Positions 1-9,434 of a stretch of 64,000 nucleotides of DNA are shown in pieces (positions within the stretch are counted from its first letter, which is position 1; each line of letters starts with the position of its first letter). This DNA comes from Fulvia fulva (taxonomy: Eukaryota > Ascomycota > Dothideomycetes > Mycosphaerellales > Mycosphaerellaceae): positions 3,596,001-3,660,000 of the forward strand of contig NC_063015.1 in the NCBI RefSeq assembly GCF_020509005.1, given 5' to 3'. Below the pieces are notes generated by a model that did not search any database, was not told the DNA's origin, and was given only the letters and a program-made list of their open reading frames with translations. The position numbers were made by a program, and so were the translations under genes.

Positions 1-1683
1 AAGACTAAGACTGGGCAGATACAAATCTGACAGCATGCCTACAGAGACAGGAATCCCACAGGGATCAACAATGTCTCCAATCCTGTTTCTCCTCTTTATG
101 GCAGACCTGCCAGCAAAGCTAAACTCCAGAAACACATCAGCCTCAGGGTTTGTAGATGACACAAACATCCTAGCCTGGTCAGACAGCACAGAAGAGAACT
201 GCAGAATCTTGCAGAAGAAACACAAGGAATGTGAGGAATAGGCCAGGAAACATGGAGCCAGATTTGCCCCAGAGAAGTATCAACTCATCCACTTCAGTAG
301 AGCCAGAAACAGACACAATATGCAAGCCCCAATCACTATTCAGGGACACACAACAGAACCCTCAAGTGAATTAAGGGTGCTAGGAATATGGATGGATCCA
401 AAGCTCAGCTAGGGACCACAGGTCAAGAAAGCACAGGCAAGAGCAGACAACAACAGGCAATCAATTGACAGGCTTACAGCCTCCACATGGGGAGCCACAT
501 TTGCGAAAGCAAAGGTTATGTACAAGGCCATTGTGAAGCCAGCCATGCTATATGGAGCCCAGATCTGGTCAGCCCAAGACAAGATCCCAAAGAGAATTGC
601 AGATCCCATCAGCAGGGCCCAAGCCTCCTGTCTGAAAAAGGTGCTTGGAGCATACAAGTCAACTCCAACAAGGGTGGTCGAAATGGAGTCTGGCTCCCCA
701 CCAGCCAAGCTCTACCTTCAAGGGTTGAGATACCAGTATGCAGGAAAGACGTCTGCATACCCAGCCCAGCTAGTAATCCAGAAGGCAGTCAACAAAATCA
801 GGAGCCAGTGCACAAGAAGGCACAGACAAGCAAGACCCAATCCAGCCCCACAGAAGCAGCAGGACCTGCAGAAGTTCAAAGAACTAACAGAACAGCTGCA
901 CCTAGCCCAGCAGGAACAGGACAGAAGGGCTCAAGGGAGAGGATCAGCAGCCAGCCAAGGGAAGAAGCAACAGTCTCTAGCTGAAAGGATGGCAGGACTC
1001 CTCTGGAAGACTGAATGGACAAGAACCCCACAGAGGCCAGGAACCCCAAAGGCACTCCAACAGTTTGGTAGCCACAACTACCTACTGTACTCAGACCTGA
1101 CCAGGTCAGAAGCAAGCATAGCAATACAAATCCGCTCTGAACACATCGGAGTCAGGGCATACCTGCATCAGAGAAAAGTCCCAGGTATCGAAGACAAGAG
1201 TTGCCCATGCGGCTACCTGTCCCAGAATGTCGAACATAGACTTCTGGTTTGCAAAGAATGGAGTACAGGGAGAGGTGAATGGAGGGCAAGGGCAAGGAAC
1301 AGAAACTTCCAAGCCATGATCAGCAATAAGGGAGACCTCCAGAGAATTACAAGGTGGATCATCCACTAAGGATTTTTTAAGCAGTTCTCTCTTACTAGGG
1401 AAACAGAGAGATGGATTGAGGAGAGAAAGAAGGAGGAGGAGAGCAGGAAGAGGGGGACAACTCTAGGGTTGCAGACAAGGTAGTCAGAGGCTAACCACCA
1501 TGACACTAGTGCACCCTAATAGAAGGAAAACTGAGAACTCATGGCAAGGAAGCTATTAGAGAAGGAGAGGAGGTTTTTACCTAGGAACAGGTTTCCTACC
1601 TTATGTAGTAACATATATAGACATAAACCCGTATAGGCCGGAGGGCACTACAACGGGTAAATGAATCATCTATCTATCTATAT
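1..1683 (+). mobile_element. LINE A: 3' part of a non-LTR retrotransposon
   Basis: The element runs in from the left edge, so its 5' part is not visible. It contains the C-terminal half of ORF2, a roughly 200-base 3' untranslated region and a tail of ctat repeats (about 1668-1683), the same tail as LINEs B, C, D and E. It is inserted in copia element K, whose reading frame resumes at about 1684. The sequence right after the tail (ctatatagacc) resembles the target used by LINE B. It is only lightly mutated, so it is younger than K. It is a subfamily distinct from B and D, closer to D in the RT region. Confidence 0.9.
2..1483 (+). pseudogene. LINE A ORF2 remnant (RT and C-terminal zinc motif)
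   Basis: One frame stays open from the window edge to a terminal TAG at 1481, broken by three stops: TAG at 239 (Trp in homologues), TAG at 410 (Trp, in KLSWGPQ) and TAA at 1367 (Gln). All three fit C-to-T or G-to-A change at CpA/TpG. Visible motifs are GIPQGST, the RT catalytic FVDDTN (about residue 50 of the visible part), MYKAIVKPAMLYGAQIW, and the C-terminal CPCGYLSQNVEHRLLVC cysteine-histidine motif. No RNase H motif is seen between RT and the zinc motif. The protein would make cDNA by target-primed reverse transcription; this copy is dead. Confidence 0.9.
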
Positions 1684-1689
1684 AGACCT

Positions 1690-3004
1690 AAGAGCCTAAC
1701 CTTAAGGCTTAAGGAGAGACAAGTTAATGAACCGAGGGAAAGAAGCCGTGTTTATAGGCTACTTAGAAAACACTACAAAACAATAGCTGTTCTAGGATCC
1801 CGACATAAAAGCTATAAAAGCGTATAGTCACGTCGACTGGTTCAAGAATGAGAAGGGGGGAGATATAGATCTTGGTATCACCTTTACTAACTAGCCGAGT
1901 CGAGCGCTATAGCGTAACTGTTAGGAGGAAGCCCTTTAGGACGAAATGTTCCGATAGGGGATTATTAGAGACACCGTTACGAAGGCTAGGAGAAAATATT
2001 AAGGCGGTTTTAATACTATCGAAGGCCGATAGCGGTGGATCTATACAGAACCTACCTAAGTCATTAACACTAAAACAACCGCTATTTATACAACTTCTCC
2101 CTCCCCTAAAGGACATTAGGGAATACTAGAAGTTTAGAGATTAGAGTACTCTAATAAAAGAAAAAGAAGATGTCGTTCAGTTCGATCTATCCGAACACCT
2201 AGCGCTACCTTAGGTTATAGGTAACAAGAGGTTAAGGGGGGACGGAGATAATAACTCTCAAGAGTATAAGGCTAAATACTATAAGGCTCTTATCGCCTAG
2301 ATGTTCTATCTAGACCCTATAATGAGCTAGGTAGAGGAGATTCTAAACGACGTAGAAGAACATACATTTGCTACTATTAGGTAGGCTATAGCCTATTAGT
2401 AGGAAGTACTAATCCTAAAGTCCTATAAGGTAGCCGTAGGAGACCCCGAATAGGGACATATATAGAAAGAGGTAATCGAGAACGAACTTATTACCTTAGT
2501 AAGTAATAATATTTAGGAGGCAGTTATACCGCTAAAGGGTACGAATCTAATTACTTCTAGGTGGATCTTTGATATAAAAAGAATGATTAGTAGAGCTATT
2601 AAGAAGTTTAAGGTAAGACTAGTTATAAGAGGGTTTTTATAGAAATATAGGGTTGACTTCGAAGAGACCTTTATACCTACTATTAGACATAATACTCTCT
2701 AAGTATTTATAGTAGTAGTATAAGAGAGATCTCGAGATGCACCTAGTAGATATAAATAATGCTTTTACCTAAAGTAGCCTTCTTGAAGACATCTATATAA
2801 TCCTACCCCTAGGAGTTGAAGCACCTCTAAATATAGTGTTCAAGGTCCTACGAAGCCTTTATAAGCTTAAGTAAGTAGCTAGAGACTAGAACAAGCTCTG
2901 TGTTACAAAGCTAGAGAAGATTAGATTTACCTAGTCCTAGGTAGATCTATACCTACTTATCTATACGGATAGAGACCTTATAGTCCTTACCTATATAGAT
3001 GACA
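1690..3004 (+). pseudogene. Copia K pol remnant, first part (post-integrase and RT N-terminal)
   Basis: The beginning (about 1720-1870) reads like the stretch after copia integrase, with AVFIGYLENT and HVDWFKNEKG. From about 2510 the copia RT start is clear: IPLKGTNLITSRWIFDIKR, then VRLVIRGFL and the DFEETFIPTIRHNTL block (about 2560-2700), then VDINNAF and LPLGVEAP (about 2750-2820). It ends at TYIDD (about 2988-3003), where LINE B is inserted. Stops are TAG/TAA at former Gln and Trp codons, and several small frame changes are present. Non-functional. Confidence 0.8.
2991..3004. repeat. Target-site duplication of LINE B, left copy
   Basis: The 14-base string ctatatagatgaca occurs here and again at 8156-8169, exactly flanking LINE B. 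It proves insertion by target-primed reverse transcription. The duplicated bases encode the YIDD motif of copia K. Confidence 0.93.
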
Positions 3005-3262
3005 ATATCTTCCGCTTGATATAACTAGGCAGAAGCGACTCTTTCGGGTACTAGGACGAGGACCATTCAATCGATAGCCCTTATCAAGACGAGCAATCTA
3101 CTCAAGCAGTAGCGACCCGCCTGCGCTGGCGGCGGCGCAATTGTGATACAAAAAAAAACCCCAAAACCGAGGTCCCCTTCCCCTGAAGGCAGACCCTAGA
3201 ATTGCGGAGTTGCGGAGGACAACTGCCCAATTAGGAAGCGCGACCCCGAACAACAGCGAAGG
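3005..3262 (+). other. LINE B 5' leader
   Basis: Non-coding by the intact ORFs. Its 3' part (from about 3055) aligns with the RIPped fragment N at 48386-48801. It can also be read in one frame as SDSFGY-stop-DEDHSIDSPYQDEQST, which parallels the reading of N, so it may be the tail end of a former upstream reading frame. No promoter motif was recognised. Confidence 0.6.
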
Positions 3263-4612
3263 ATGGCAACCAACGAGAGCCATAGCCTTGCGAACATTCT
3301 GCACCAAGAGTCAAACCGGGGAACAAACCAAGAAAAAACCCAGGACACAAGCCAAGGCCCACTATACAGAAAGCAGAGGCCAACGACAAACAACACAGCG
3401 TGGACGACCCTATATACGGAGGCGGAGAACTTACTAGGGGATGACGAACACCCAGCCCGGGCATATAAGAACACCATAGCACAGCTACTAGGAGCGCTAA
3501 AAGCGCTATCATACCAAATCCCGAAGACAATCCAACAAGTAACACAGAAGGCAGCCCAGAAACCAACTACATGGGCAACAGTAGCAGCAGGCAAGAATCA
3601 ACCCCCTCCGAAGGAAAGTAAGGCGGTACGCCTATACATTACTGATCCGGCGGAGAAACAAGAAATCGCAGCCCTAACAAGCAAGGAGATTGTCGACAGA
3701 ATCGGCCAAAAGGAGGTAGTTGGGGCGAGGGTAGAAGCAACAGGCGTAGTAAGACTCTTTACCGCACAAGAGTCTGATAGACGAAAGCTGGAGACCTATA
3801 AGGAGTGGACTACTAAAGTCGCGAAGTCGGCACGAGTCTCCCACCAACAGTATACCGTCATCGCCCACGGGGTCCCTAGGACATTCAAGGTCGAAGACCT
3901 TCCCCACCTCCAAGTACAGAACCAGAACACCTCCCCAGGAGTACGACTAACGAAGGCGGCATGGCTGCACAAGACAGTAGACCGAGAAAAGACGCATTCA
4001 TCGCTTATTATTTGGGTAGAGACAGCGGAACAAGCTAACCAGATATTAGACAATGGGCTATTCTGGAACTGCGAGAGAATGGACACGGAGATCCATCAGA
4101 GCAGCCACAGGGTACTACAATGCTTCCAATGCCAACAGTACGGTCACATAGCCTCAAAATGCGGGGAGAAGACCCCAAGGTGTCCTCACTGCGCAGGCCC
4201 ACACCAGGGAAGGGAATGCCCAAAAAAGGAGAGCAGGTGCGCATGCTGCGGCAGAAGGCACCCAGCGTATTCAAGCCAATGCCCGGCTAGAATAGCAGCA
4301 CAAGAACGAGCGAGACAAGCAAGGATCTCTACACCAGCTAGGTACCCCCAACGACAACAGGAGGGACCTACCGTGTACAAGGGCTTCGAGCCGAGCAAAA
4401 GGAAGAGGGCAGAAGAGACGAACAAGGGAACCCAACCGCAAACGCATCCACCTCCCGGTCGGCCTCGACACCTTAACCGGGCAGCCAACGAACTAGGCCA
4501 AATGCGAATCTTTGGGGCGCCCCAGCGGCCCCAGGGCCAGCCGGACAGCGAGATACAGGCTCAGGAGACACAGCAGGTCAGCACGGAAATGGACCTCACG
4601 GATAACGAATGA
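3263..4612 (+). CDS. LINE B ORF1: zinc-knuckle gag-like protein
   Basis: 449 residues. Nucleic-acid-binding ORF1 protein expected to coat LINE RNA. A central region (about residues 120-215) with VRLYITD and VARSARVSHQQY-like sequence may form an RRM-like fold (inference). Three zinc knuckles follow from residue 287: CFQCQQYGHIASKC, CPHCAGPHQGREC and CACCGRRHPAYSSQC. The C-terminus is basic and then acidic, rich in Gln and Pro. The start at 3263 is the first in-frame ATG giving a protein collinear with ORF1 of LINE D. Its TGA overlaps the ORF2 ATG in ATGA, suggesting ORF2 is made by reinitiation. Confidence 0.93.
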   Translation: MATNESHSLANILHQESNRGTNQEKTQDTSQGPLYRKQRPTTNNTAWTTLYTEAENLLGDDEHPARAYKNTIAQLLGALKALSYQIPKTIQQVTQKAAQKPTTWATVAAGKNQPPPKESKAVRLYITDPAEKQEIAALTSKEIVDRIGQKEVVGARVEATGVVRLFTAQESDRRKLETYKEWTTKVAKSARVSHQQYTVIAHGVPRTFKVEDLPHLQVQNQNTSPGVRLTKAAWLHKTVDREKTHSSLIIWVETAEQANQILDNGLFWNCERMDTEIHQSSHRVLQCFQCQQYGHIASKCGEKTPRCPHCAGPHQGRECPKKESRCACCGRRHPAYSSQCPARIAAQERARQARISTPARYPQRQQEGPTVYKGFEPSKRKRAEETNKGTQPQTHPPPGRPRHLNRAANELGQMRIFGAPQRPQGQPDSEIQAQETQQVSTEMDLTDNE

Positions 4613-7600
4613 TACTATACGACGACATCACTATCGTACAGTACAACGTAAACAAAAGTAGGGACAAGGTCCAGCGCCACTTTCTACAAGAGCTAGACCC
4701 GCTACGGCACCACGTTATTGCGGTACAGGAACCATGGATCAACCCCTACGTAGGACTCCCAGCCACTTGTAATGACCGGAGATACCACACCGTAATCGCG
4801 GGCCAACGAGGCGTCAACCCGAGGACATGTATATACGTAAGCAAGACTATAGACCTTGAGTCGTGGAAGGTTATACTACCGCAGCAGGGCAACCTAGGAG
4901 ACATAACATCAATCCAGATCGACACGACACAAGGCCCTATCCAGATCCATAACGTTTACAACCCGCCACCGCGGGGTCGGACGAGTAGGGAACTAGGAAC
5001 CCTCGCCCACCTAGAGCGGACCCTAAGCCAAGACACGAAGCAAGTACTCCTCGGCGACTTCAACCTCCACCACCCACAGTGGGGACTCGAATTCACTCCC
5101 CCGCACGCATTTCTAGGGGGGAAGCTACTGGACATAACCGCACGCTACGGAATGGCCTTAGTAACACCAAAGGGAACAGAGACGTGGAAGGCCCGTACTA
5201 GTGCAAGCACGATCGACCTATGCTTTCTATCACGAGAACTTGAAGAGAGACTAGTCCAATGCCGACCGAACTACGCGCTAGAAGCCTCCTCAGACCATAT
5301 CCCTATCCAAACGACGCTAGGGGTGAAGGCGATAGAGGAGCCAGCAAACGAACCACGCCGTAACTGGAAGAAGGCACGCTGGGACGACATAAGAGGCTTC
5401 CTAATAGCGAACCTACCACAGCATAGAGAACTCGAGACGACAGCTCAGCTAGATCAAGCAGCGGAACAGATTACCTCGGTCATATGGCAAGCAGCGGAAC
5501 AATACACGCCGTTACTCCGGCCCTCAACGCAGCAGAAGGCCTTCTGGACCCCTGAATGCTCTACGAAGGTAAGGGAGGCTAGAAGGGCAAGGCGACAGTG
5601 GACGAAGGAGCACACCCAAGAGACGTGGGAGCAATACTGCCACGCGACACAAGAGAAGAAGGCACAGATAAGACGCGATAAGCTGCAGGACTGGAGAGCG
5701 ACGATCGGGCTCGTTACAGAAAACCCGGAACAGATGTGGAGACTTGCTAAATGGGCACGACTACCTGAAGAGCAACAAGCCCCTCACTTCCCCCCAATCG
5801 TAGACCGCGAAGGGATTGCCCAGGCTACGCCCCGGGGCAAGGCAAAAGCGTTAGCCGACCATTTCTTTTCGACGCAAGTAGAGGCAGACCTTACGGACAT
5901 CGACCCGAGCACATACCCGGAACCCCTGGACATGGATTGGGCGGTTAGCCCTAACACAGTAACAGGAGTCATAAGTAAGCTAAAGGGACGAAAAGCCCCA
6001 GGCCCAGACAGGATACCAAACGTACTGCTAAAAGAGTGTAGAGAAGAGATCGCGCCGAGCCTTGCAAACCTATTTACCGCGTGCCTACGGCTAGGGTATC
6101 ACCCGAAGCCGTACAGAGAGTCTATGACAGTAGTGCTACGCAAGCCACAGAAGGAAGACTATACTCAGCCCAAGTCGTACAGACCAATAGCACTTCTAAA
6201 TACGATAGGGAAGGTCCTAGAAAAGATAGTAGCCCAGAGACTTACGCAGCTTGCCGAGGACAACCACGTACTCCCAGCAACACAGATGGGGGGAAGAAGC
6301 CAGCGATCGACACTAACAGCAATGGAGCTAATTACGGAGCAAATCCAGACCCTCTGGCACTACGGCAGGAACCGAGCGGCGTCCTTACTATCCCTCGACA
6401 TCGCAGGGGCCTTCGACAACGTCTCACACCAAAGGCTAATACATATCCTACAGCAGAAAGGCATCCCCCAGTGGGCAACGTCGTTCGTCTTCTCCTTTCT
6501 CCAGGAACGGACGACATACCTAGTCCTAGGAAGGTACACGTCCGACCCGGTGAAGGCAGAGACTGGAATACCTCAGGGATCTACTCTCTCCCCTATCCTG
6601 TTTCTAATATTTATGTCGGATCTAATCCCCCTACTCACCTCTCCGCAAACCTCAGCATCGGGGTTCGTAGACGATACAAACATCCTAGCCTGGTCAGACT
6701 CGACAGAAGAGAACTGTCGCCTCCTTGAAGATAGGCACAAGAAATGCGAGGAGTGGGCAAAGAAGCATGGTGCCCGGTTCGCCCCTGAAAAGTACCAACT
6801 TATACACTTCAGTAAAGCGAGAACACACCATAATATGAAGGCGGCGGTAAGAATCCAAGGCTACGAGACCAAGCCATCAGCGGAGCTACGAGTACTAGGG
6901 ATCTGGCTCGACCCGAAGCTAAGCTGGAATGTACAGATTAAGAAAGCCCAGAGTCGAGCGCAAGTCAATGAAGCCTCGATAAAGAGGCTTACGGCATCTA
7001 CATGGGGAGCAACATTCGACAAGGCAAGAGTAATGTATAAGGCGATCGTCAGACCAGCTATGTTGTACGGGGCACAGATTTGGGGAACAGGAGGCGCAGG
7101 CAAGCCGATCCCGAAACGGATAGAGCAACCCCTAAACAGGACACAGGCAGGCAACCTACGTAGGGTACTAGGCGCATACAAGACAACGTCAACAAGCACG
7201 GTAGAAATGGAGACAGGAATACCACCAATCGGCCAGTACATCCGGGGAATGAGAATTCAATACGCGGCAAAGACGACAGGTTACCTAGCACAAACCACGA
7301 TCCAGGAGGCAAAGAATAAGATAGAAAGCCGCTACCGGAGAGGGGCAGGATATAGGACAAGCCAAAAAGAGGATGACCTTACGACCTTTACGGCCGTACA
7401 GACAAGCACCGAATGGCTAGCACGAAAGGAGGAGGAGCGTAGGACTCGCCAGGCCGGCGGGAGCAAGGCTAAGACCCAAAACCTAGCGGAACAGATAGCG
7501 AGCTGCCTATGGGAGCAGGACTGGAAAAGGAAGCCCCCTAAGACAACAGGCCCGATAGCGCTCCGAGCCTTCCAGAGACACAATTACCAGCTATATAGGG

Positions 7601-7962
7601 ACCTGACAAGGGCCGAAGCAAGCATAGCGATCCAAATCAGGTCCGAACACATTGGATTAAGGGCCTACCTGTTCAGAAGACGCGCACTAGACATCTATAG
7701 CCCAGCCTGCCAGTGTGGCTACCCATCGCAAAACCCAGAACATATGCTACTACGATGCCCGCAGTGGGCGAGAGGCAGGGGAAATTGGAGGCACCAAGCG
7801 GGAAGGAGAGACTACAAGTCAATTATTAGGGACAAAGGCAACATTCGCCGAATCTCTCGGTGGATACTACAGCAGGGATACCTCCAGCAGTTTAGCCTCG
7901 CGAGCGAGACGGAGGAGTGGATAGACAAGAGGCGGAAGCGAGGGGGGTTGCAGATAGGGTAG
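4609..7962 (+). CDS. LINE B ORF2: APE-type endonuclease and reverse transcriptase
   Basis: 1117 residues. The N-terminal exonuclease-endonuclease-phosphatase domain shows YNVN (residue 12), QEPW with catalytic Glu41, LGDFNLHH (about 146) and SSDH (about 225). RT follows with KAPGPDRIPN, SYRPIALLNT, QMGGRSQRST, LSLDIAGAFDNVSH, GIPQGSTLSP and catalytic FVDD at residue 686. After RT comes MYKAIVRPAMLYGAQIW and, near the C-terminus, CQCGYPSQNPEHMLLRC. I see no RNase H block (no TDGS-type motif). The enzyme nicks target DNA and copies its RNA in place. The frame is fully open; start is the ATG of ATGA overlapping ORF1. Confidence 0.95.
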   Translation: MILYDDITIVQYNVNKSRDKVQRHFLQELDPLRHHVIAVQEPWINPYVGLPATCNDRRYHTVIAGQRGVNPRTCIYVSKTIDLESWKVILPQQGNLGDITSIQIDTTQGPIQIHNVYNPPPRGRTSRELGTLAHLERTLSQDTKQVLLGDFNLHHPQWGLEFTPPHAFLGGKLLDITARYGMALVTPKGTETWKARTSASTIDLCFLSRELEERLVQCRPNYALEASSDHIPIQTTLGVKAIEEPANEPRRNWKKARWDDIRGFLIANLPQHRELETTAQLDQAAEQITSVIWQAAEQYTPLLRPSTQQKAFWTPECSTKVREARRARRQWTKEHTQETWEQYCHATQEKKAQIRRDKLQDWRATIGLVTENPEQMWRLAKWARLPEEQQAPHFPPIVDREGIAQATPRGKAKALADHFFSTQVEADLTDIDPSTYPEPLDMDWAVSPNTVTGVISKLKGRKAPGPDRIPNVLLKECREEIAPSLANLFTACLRLGYHPKPYRESMTVVLRKPQKEDYTQPKSYRPIALLNTIGKVLEKIVAQRLTQLAEDNHVLPATQMGGRSQRSTLTAMELITEQIQTLWHYGRNRAASLLSLDIAGAFDNVSHQRLIHILQQKGIPQWATSFVFSFLQERTTYLVLGRYTSDPVKAETGIPQGSTLSPILFLIFMSDLIPLLTSPQTSASGFVDDTNILAWSDSTEENCRLLEDRHKKCEEWAKKHGARFAPEKYQLIHFSKARTHHNMKAAVRIQGYETKPSAELRVLGIWLDPKLSWNVQIKKAQSRAQVNEASIKRLTASTWGATFDKARVMYKAIVRPAMLYGAQIWGTGGAGKPIPKRIEQPLNRTQAGNLRRVLGAYKTTSTSTVEMETGIPPIGQYIRGMRIQYAAKTTGYLAQTTIQEAKNKIESRYRRGAGYRTSQKEDDLTTFTAVQTSTEWLARKEEERRTRQAGGSKAKTQNLAEQIASCLWEQDWKRKPPKTTGPIALRAFQRHNYQLYRDLTRAEASIAIQIRSEHIGLRAYLFRRRALDIYSPACQCGYPSQNPEHMLLRCPQWARGRGNWRHQAGRRDYKSIIRDKGNIRRISRWILQQGYLQQFSLASETEEWIDKRRKRGGLQIG

Positions 7963-8155
7963 TCATCAGGGCAGGCCCATGACACTAGCGTACCCCTAAC
8001 AAGGGAAATTTAAGACGACAACGAGGAGGAAAAGACAGGCGGGAAGGAGGAGGGGTTTTCACCAACACGGTTTCCCCTCTATATATACAAAAACAAGATA
8101 GCATAGCTGCATAGGCCAAAGGGCACTACAACAGCTTAATGAAATATCTATCTAT
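7963..8155 (+). other. LINE B 3' untranslated region and ctat tail
   Basis: Contains the motif catgacactag just after the ORF2 stop, the line ggttttcacc...ggtttcccc, and cataggcc-aaagggcactacaac, all shared with LINEs A, C, D and E and so probably read by the element's own RT. It ends in ctat repeats in place of poly(A). Confidence 0.85.
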
Positions 8156-8169
8156 CTATATAGATGACA
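8156..8169. repeat. Target-site duplication of LINE B, right copy
   Basis: Second copy of ctatatagatgaca, directly after the ctat-repeat tail of LINE B. The first four bases could also belong to the tail, so the true duplication is 10 to 14 bases. Confidence 0.93.
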
Positions 8170-9235
8170 TACCTATTATAGCTCCGAAGCTATTAGATGT
8201 TTAGTGGTTTAAGGCTGAGCTTAGAAAAGTGTTTAAGATTAAAGATCTTAGTGAACCTACGAAGATCCTTAGAATAAGGATTATAAGAGACAGGTCCTAA
8301 GGCACTTTGAAGCTTGATCAAGGACACTATGTCTACGCTAACTTAGCTAAGATGAACATAGCTAGAGAGAAGGCTACGCTAACCTACTCACCTATAGAGA
8401 GCTACGAGTATTTAGTACCTATGGCTCCTATAGATAAGAGGTGTAACAAATAGGATTACTAGAGCCATAATAGTACCTAGATATAGCTAATGACAATGAC
8501 AAGGCTAGACTTGGCATTCCCCCTTAGAAGAATTAGCTTATATGTTGCTGATCCCTCGTAGTAGTATATAAAGGCTTTAAAGAAGCTCTCCCGATCCCTA
8601 CGGTCGTACCTAGACCTAGGTCTTATATATAGAAAGGGAGGGGCCAATCTCTAGGGATACTCGGACTCTAACTACGCTATAGACAAAGTGGATAGAGTCT
8701 TAATTCTGGGATACGTGTGGTTTCTTTATAGATCACCTATGTCCTAGATAAGTAGGAAGTAGAAGTCTATTATAACATCAATAATAGAAGCTAAGTTTAT
8801 AGCTATAAACGTAGTCGCAAAGTAGTCACAATTTCTGACTACTGTCCTTAGGGAAATAGGGTGCCTAGAACTAGTAGGAAAGAGCTCTTTCTAGCCGAGT
8901 ATAAGGGCAAGTAAGGGCACTATTAACGAGCTAAGGCCAGTCAAGCTTATAGATAACGACCAAGCCGCTTTAACACTTGTTAAAGATGCCTATATACATA
9001 AAAGGTCAAAGCATATTGATATTGTATATAAATATATTAGACATCTCTAGTAGTAGAAGAAGATTGTAGTAGACTACTACTATATAAAGGATATAGCTAC
9101 TAATAGGTTAATAAAGCCCCTTAATAGCTAGTAGTTTCAAAACTTTATAAGGTAGCTCTAGCTTACGTAAAGGGATTGTAGGAGACTATGTGGCCTAAGT
9201 AGGAGTTTTAAGAACATATAGGCCGTAGGTCAAGT
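8156..9235 (+). pseudogene. Copia K pol remnant, second part (RT C-terminal and RNase H)
   Basis: Right after LINE B the frame resumes as YIDDIPIIAPKLLDV and continues FKIKDLSEPTKILRIRI, a typical copia sequence after the catalytic YVDD. RNase H follows: GYSDSNYAIDKVDR (about 8655), the IIEAKFIA region (about 8775), NDQAALTLVKDA (about 8947) and RSKHIDIVYKYIRH (about 9003-9045). These match the family order. In-frame TAG/TAA stops are scattered throughout. The coding region ends near 9235 before a probable LTR. Confidence 0.82.
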
Positions 9236-9250
9236 ATATAGGTATAGGTG

Positions 9251-9434
9251 TGTTATGTGACTAGAATACGTAACTAGGGTTTACTAGCCTATAGGCTAGT
9301 AAACATCCGGACACCTAGTATCTACCTATACTAATACTAGCGATACTATATATAGATATACGCTATCCTATTAGGTCCTTCTTCGTCTTTTATATAATCC
9401 GCCGTCTTCTACTACTACGTAACTCGTACCTATT
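9251..9434 (+). repeat. Probable 3' LTR of copia K
   Basis: Non-coding sequence beginning tgttatgtgactag and ending tttaata (a TG...CA end after CA-to-TA change) between the K pol remnant and the tail of LINE F2. No second LTR copy is in the window, so boundaries are inferred from position and terminal form only. It contains a short palindromic stretch near 9279-9302 (tttactagcctataggctagtaaa). Confidence 0.45.

Larger units (their letters stand above)
3005..8155 (+). mobile_element. LINE B: complete non-LTR retrotransposon with two intact ORFs
   Basis: A 5151-base insertion in copia K, bounded by a 14-base duplication. Layout: 5' leader (3005-3262), ORF1 (zinc-knuckle), ORF2 (endonuclease and RT), 3' untranslated region (7963-8140), and a ctat-repeat tail. 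Neither ORF has a stop or frameshift, and the base composition lacks the TpA excess of the surrounding copia. It therefore inserted after K was RIPped and may be transposition-competent. The family is the fungal LINE type of the I/Tad1 grade; the exact clade is unresolved. Confidence 0.95.
1684..9434 (+). mobile_element. Element K: RIPped Ty1/copia-type retrotransposon, split by LINEs A and B
   Basis: Two blocks of one element, 1684-3004 and 8156-9434, flank LINE B. Translation in one frame per block gives copia-type reverse transcriptase and RNase H, with many TAG/TAA stops and no intact ORF. The frame breaks at the YIDD motif on the left and resumes at the same motif on the right, so the blocks were once continuous. 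The 5' part lies beyond the window or under LINE A. A probable 3' LTR ends against the tail of LINE F2, which suggests K inserted at or near that tail. Family assignment rests on motifs read by eye. Confidence 0.8.

Noticed and set aside
487..984. 165-codon plus-strand ORF overlapping LINE A ORF2
   Set aside because: Different frame from the conserved RT/zinc-motif frame, with no recognisable motif.
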